Positions 62,701 to 64,000 of a stretch of 64,000 nt of DNA are shown here, piece after piece; positions within the stretch are counted from its first letter, which is position 1; each line of letters starts with the position of its first letter. Under the pieces are notes generated by a model. The model was not told where the DNA came from and did not search any database. It worked only from the letters and a program-made list of their open reading frames with translations. The position numbers were made by a program, and so were the translations under genes. This stretch comes from Lytechinus pictus (lineage: Eukaryota > Echinodermata > Echinoidea > Temnopleuroida > Toxopneustidae): positions 11,265,001 through 11,329,000 of the forward strand of contig NC_087253.1 in the NCBI RefSeq assembly GCF_037042905.1, written 5' to 3'.

Positions 62701-63374
62701 ATTTCTTAAATTATTTTTTTCAGAAAAAAAAAATCAATTTTTAAAAAATTTAATATATTATTTTTTTAAATGTGAAATCCATTGCCCAAGAACATTCTCA
62801 TGCTGTTTTTTACCGCTTTAAAATCGAATGATAAAGCTATCTTGCAGACTCGCCTTAAAAAATAATCACTTTCGATTTCTTTACTATGCAAGAGCTTGTA
62901 ACCCCTACCGAGGTGCCTCGGACTTAGGCGGTGACTTAGCGACCCTTGGCTATCTTTCAGATTTTTTTTCAGAAGGGAATATCATGCCTGCTTAAACTTG
63001 GAGGAAAATTGGTAATTCCTCCTAATTGATAAATTTGGTGCACATTGCAATTAATCGTGTATATTGATCATATGTGTTTTTAATTTTCAGTAATTGTAAA
63101 AATGAACTCACATTGTTATCTATCAATTTGAATTTAAATTGACTTGAATAAATAACTACCAATATATGTTGTTGAGGTTCTGAATAGCCAGTTTTTGTTG
63201 CCTGTACATGTATGTAGTAATGATTTTTGCTGTCCTTTTTCTCTCGCCTTTACTTCCTTTGTTATGCAGCTACAAGTTGAACTTGAGAAGTGCATGAACA
63301 GTTCAATGACTAAGAACTATGGACTAGATGGTAACAGTGCTTACACTGCAACAGTAGATGATTTACAGAATAGT
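53686..63374 (+). CDS. Tetraspanin, 5' part (coding exons 1-4), continues past the window
   Basis: Tetraspanins are four-pass membrane organisers of adhesion, signalling and fusion complexes. The exons 53686-53769, 60449-60640, 62405-62479 and 63270-63374 are all phase 0, flanked by GT-AG, and give residues 1-152. The N-terminus MGSKYDKEPCCGISLLKYVL precedes TM1 (FIFNFFLLIGGAGVLGVGIW across the exon 1/2 junction). Exon 2 gives the small loop and TM2, ending GCYGAVQEVKGCLLL. Exon 3, 75 nt as usual in this family, gives TM3 (YFTLLLLLCLIELGVGVFV). Exon 4 begins the large extracellular loop. The diagnostic CCG motif and TM4 lie beyond the window. I cannot say which subfamily (CD9, CD63, CD151 and so on) it belongs to. 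Intron 1 is 6.7 kb and holds a LINE, SINEs and simple repeats. Confidence 0.93.
53963..54265. repeat. (GAT)n repeat, left of the LINE
   Basis: Imperfect GAT/GGT repeats. Asp-rich or Met-rich frames here are repeat artefacts. It continues in kind on the other side of the LINE (55870-56600). Confidence 0.9.
54270..55895 (+). pseudogene. 5'-truncated, frameshifted CR1/L2-like LINE (reverse transcriptase)
   Basis: Non-LTR retrotransposon remnant in tetraspanin intron 1. Recognisable reverse-transcriptase parts in order: DPIPTWILK, QSAYRPGHSTESAL, LLDLSAAFDTIDH, GLPQGSIVGPI, the catalytic FYADDIQLY and the C-terminal region HWLPFKQRITFKLL. The frame breaks near 54455 and again near 55050 (a stop after CISDI), and a few residues of the expected YRP motif are missing near 54485. 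The endonuclease domain and ORF1 are absent. The 3' tail after the stop (TAAGCGCTTTGGGCC...AAAAGCGC, then TAATAATAATGATAA) is a hairpin and microsatellite tail typical of the CR1/L2/Crack group. It is an inactive copy. Confidence 0.9.
55870..56600. repeat. (GAT)n repeat, right of the LINE
   Basis: Imperfect GAT/GGT/GCT repeats merging with the LINE's TAA/TGA tail. His-rich minus-strand and Met/Asp-rich plus-strand frames are artefacts. Confidence 0.92.
56601..59774. other. Tetraspanin intron 1, mostly unique AT-rich DNA
   Basis: No exon is recognised. A TTTA-type microsatellite lies at about 59030-59085. Several short GTACATGTA/ACATGTAC palindromes occur (for example near 57167-57181 and 57817-57826). 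Confidence 0.5.
59775..60410 (+). mobile_element. tRNA-derived SINE split by a MITE
   Basis: A B-box-like GGTTCGAATCCC near 59798 is followed by a conserved body (CAAGGCACTTTAC, CTCTCCACCCAGG, AATGGGTACCTGG). It is then interrupted at 59989-60320 and resumes with TATGTGTGGAACAATG and an AAGCGCTACATGTA...ACTATTATTATT tail. The tail resembles that of the LINE at 54270-55895, suggesting mobilisation by a related LINE. The 5' head with the A box is degraded. Confidence 0.7.
59989..60320. mobile_element. Foldback MITE (GGCCCGTATTCTGAAGTC ends) inside the SINE
   Basis: GGCCCGTATTCTGAAGTC and, inverted, GGCCCGTATTCTGAAGTC bound about 332 bp; TAT lies on both sides as a possible 3-bp target repeat. 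Confidence 0.8.
60449..60640 (+). CDS. Tetraspanin exon 2
   Basis: 64 codons (residues 29-92): rest of TM1, small extracellular loop (SKFDYTEVLCSHAY) and TM2 (YALIISGGVVIIVAATGCYG). The acceptor is TTATGTAG and the donor CTG|GTAAGG. Confidence 0.95.
60847..60998. mobile_element. Foldback MITE in tetraspanin intron 2
   Basis: The ends CTGGGGTACGTTGCAGAAAG and, inverted, CCAGGGGCCCGTTGCAGAAAG flank AGTTGCGTTTAAACGCAAGT and its partial inverse. About 150 bp. Confidence 0.75.
61561..61957 (+). mobile_element. tRNA-derived SINE
   Basis: The head has a good A box (TGGCTCAGTCGGTAACGCG) and B box (GGTTCGAGTCC) spaced as in a tRNA, followed by a body (CTCGGATAGGACGTTAAGTG, GAACCAACTGCACTATTCG) and an AAATAATAATAAAATAAT tail. 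The acceptor stem does not pair, so it is not a functional tRNA gene. Confidence 0.8.
62405..62479 (+). CDS. Tetraspanin exon 3 (TM3)
   Basis: 25 codons (residues 93-117), a hydrophobic helix followed by YYYRGE. The acceptor is AAATTTCAG behind a T-rich tract; the donor is GAG|GTATGT. The 75-nt length is the usual size of this exon in tetraspanins. Confidence 0.95.
63270..63374 (+). CDS. Tetraspanin exon 4 (start of large extracellular loop)
   Basis: 35 codons (residues 118-152), LQVELEKCMNSSMTKNYGLD and on, with one possible N-glycosylation site (NSS). The acceptor is GTTATGCAG and the donor AGT|GTGAGT. A partial copy of its 3' half lies in the following intron (63441-63780). Confidence 0.92.
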
Positions 63375-63440
63375 GTGAGTATTGGATCTATGCATGCTTG
63401 GTCTAAGCATACTTGATCTTTTGTTGATTTGGGCTGTACC

Positions 63441-63780
63441 CTAGTCTAAGAACTATGGATCAGGGCTCCGTCTTACAAAGAGTTACGATTGATCCAATCA
63501 ATCGTAATTCTATGTAAATCCATCAGTGTCATAATATTTTGACAGGAAATGGGCAAAATGTCCTTTGTAAACAAAGGAGAACACACCGATCTGTCAAGAA
63601 ATCAATGAATTTATGGATATACATTAATATCTAGAAATTTTTTTGAGCAAACATGCATTTTATATGATGACTTTGCTGGCTTTCATAGGCCCAATTGATT
63701 GAATCAATGGTAGCTCTTTGTAAGATGCGGCCCAGCAATGTACTGCAATGCTTTATGATTTACAGATGAGTGTGAGTAAT
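63441..63780 (+). repeat. Partial copy of tetraspanin exon 4 3' half and donor, split by a MITE
   Basis: CTAAGAACTATGGA (63447-63460) matches exon 4 (63310-63323). After the MITE, ACTGCAATG...ATGATTTACAGATGAG|TGTGAGTA matches the exon end and its donor. The decoy donor GTGAGT begins at 63772. No acceptor was copied. Confidence 0.7.
63461..63734. mobile_element. Foldback MITE, sister of the split MITE at 31281-33590
   Basis: CAGGGCTCCGTCTTACAAAG and, inverted, CTGGGCCGCATCTTACAAAG bound about 275 bp that aligns along its length with the split copy in PRMT1, including CAGTGTCATAAT and TGTCCTTTGTAAACAAAG, the site at which the PRMT1 copy was interrupted. Confidence 0.82.
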
Positions 63781-64000
63781 AAATTATTACTATTATTATT
63801 ATTTCAATATTCTTTCTATTTTAACTTTTTGAGGGGTACACATTTTACAAGCTTTGCTTTTCAGTGGACCCCTCCATTCTTCTCATGATATATGATTATA
63901 TTGATTTAATTATATTCAATTATATTGATTACATTGATTTAAATTTGACATGCATGTTAATTTATATTTGAATCACTTATTGAATATGTATATTATTTAT

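Overview
This window is eukaryotic and almost certainly comes from a marine invertebrate deuterostome, most likely a sea urchin-like echinoderm. The genes have many short exons with GT-AG introns, and the proteins are clearly metazoan. Most of the DNA is short non-autonomous transposons, and the iterated GCGAGCGCGAAGCGCGAGC repeat resembles repeats I associate with sea urchin genomes (recollection, not a search). No prokaryotic features, CRISPR array or rRNA were seen.

Two host genes are well supported. A complete protein arginine methyltransferase 1 (PRMT1-type) gene lies on the minus strand at 25531-39582. Its ten coding exons join in phase into a 358-residue protein. The 5' part of a tetraspanin gene lies on the plus strand from 53686 to beyond the window end: four coding exons, 152 residues, with the large extracellular loop cut off. 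A single candidate exon of an unidentified minus-strand gene lies at 1886-2056.

Layout. 1-2066: part of a hAT-like element, a CAT repeat and the candidate exon. 2067-15797: a tandem array of five related 2-3 kb units in a monomer-dimer-dimer order, carrying hAT-like and piggyBac-like insertions with visible empty sites. 16192-19385: a complete hAT-like element containing a nested tandem repeat with four perfect DR1 nuclear-receptor motifs. 19400-21690: a 155-bp alternating tandem repeat, a GTCTCGCC element and a 1.1 kb CAT repeat. 21691-25530: probable 3' flank/UTR of PRMT1. 25531-39582: PRMT1, its introns full of foldback elements. 39927-41642: two hAT-like elements. 41981-46936: a young Ty3/gypsy-type LTR retrotransposon with an open pol but no recognisable capsid region. 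47168-50010: a long inverted repeat. 50254-53634: foldback elements and unassigned DNA. 53635-64000: the tetraspanin gene, whose first intron holds a decayed CR1/L2-like LINE inside a GAT repeat and SINEs.

The most unusual pattern is exon-edge duplication. Three exons in the two unrelated genes (PRMT1 exons 5 and 8, tetraspanin exon 4) have partial copies in the adjacent intron. Each set of copies includes the splice junction, so the introns carry arrays of decoy acceptors or donors. One set was later split by a hAT-like element and another by a MITE. Whether the decoys are used in splicing cannot be told from sequence.
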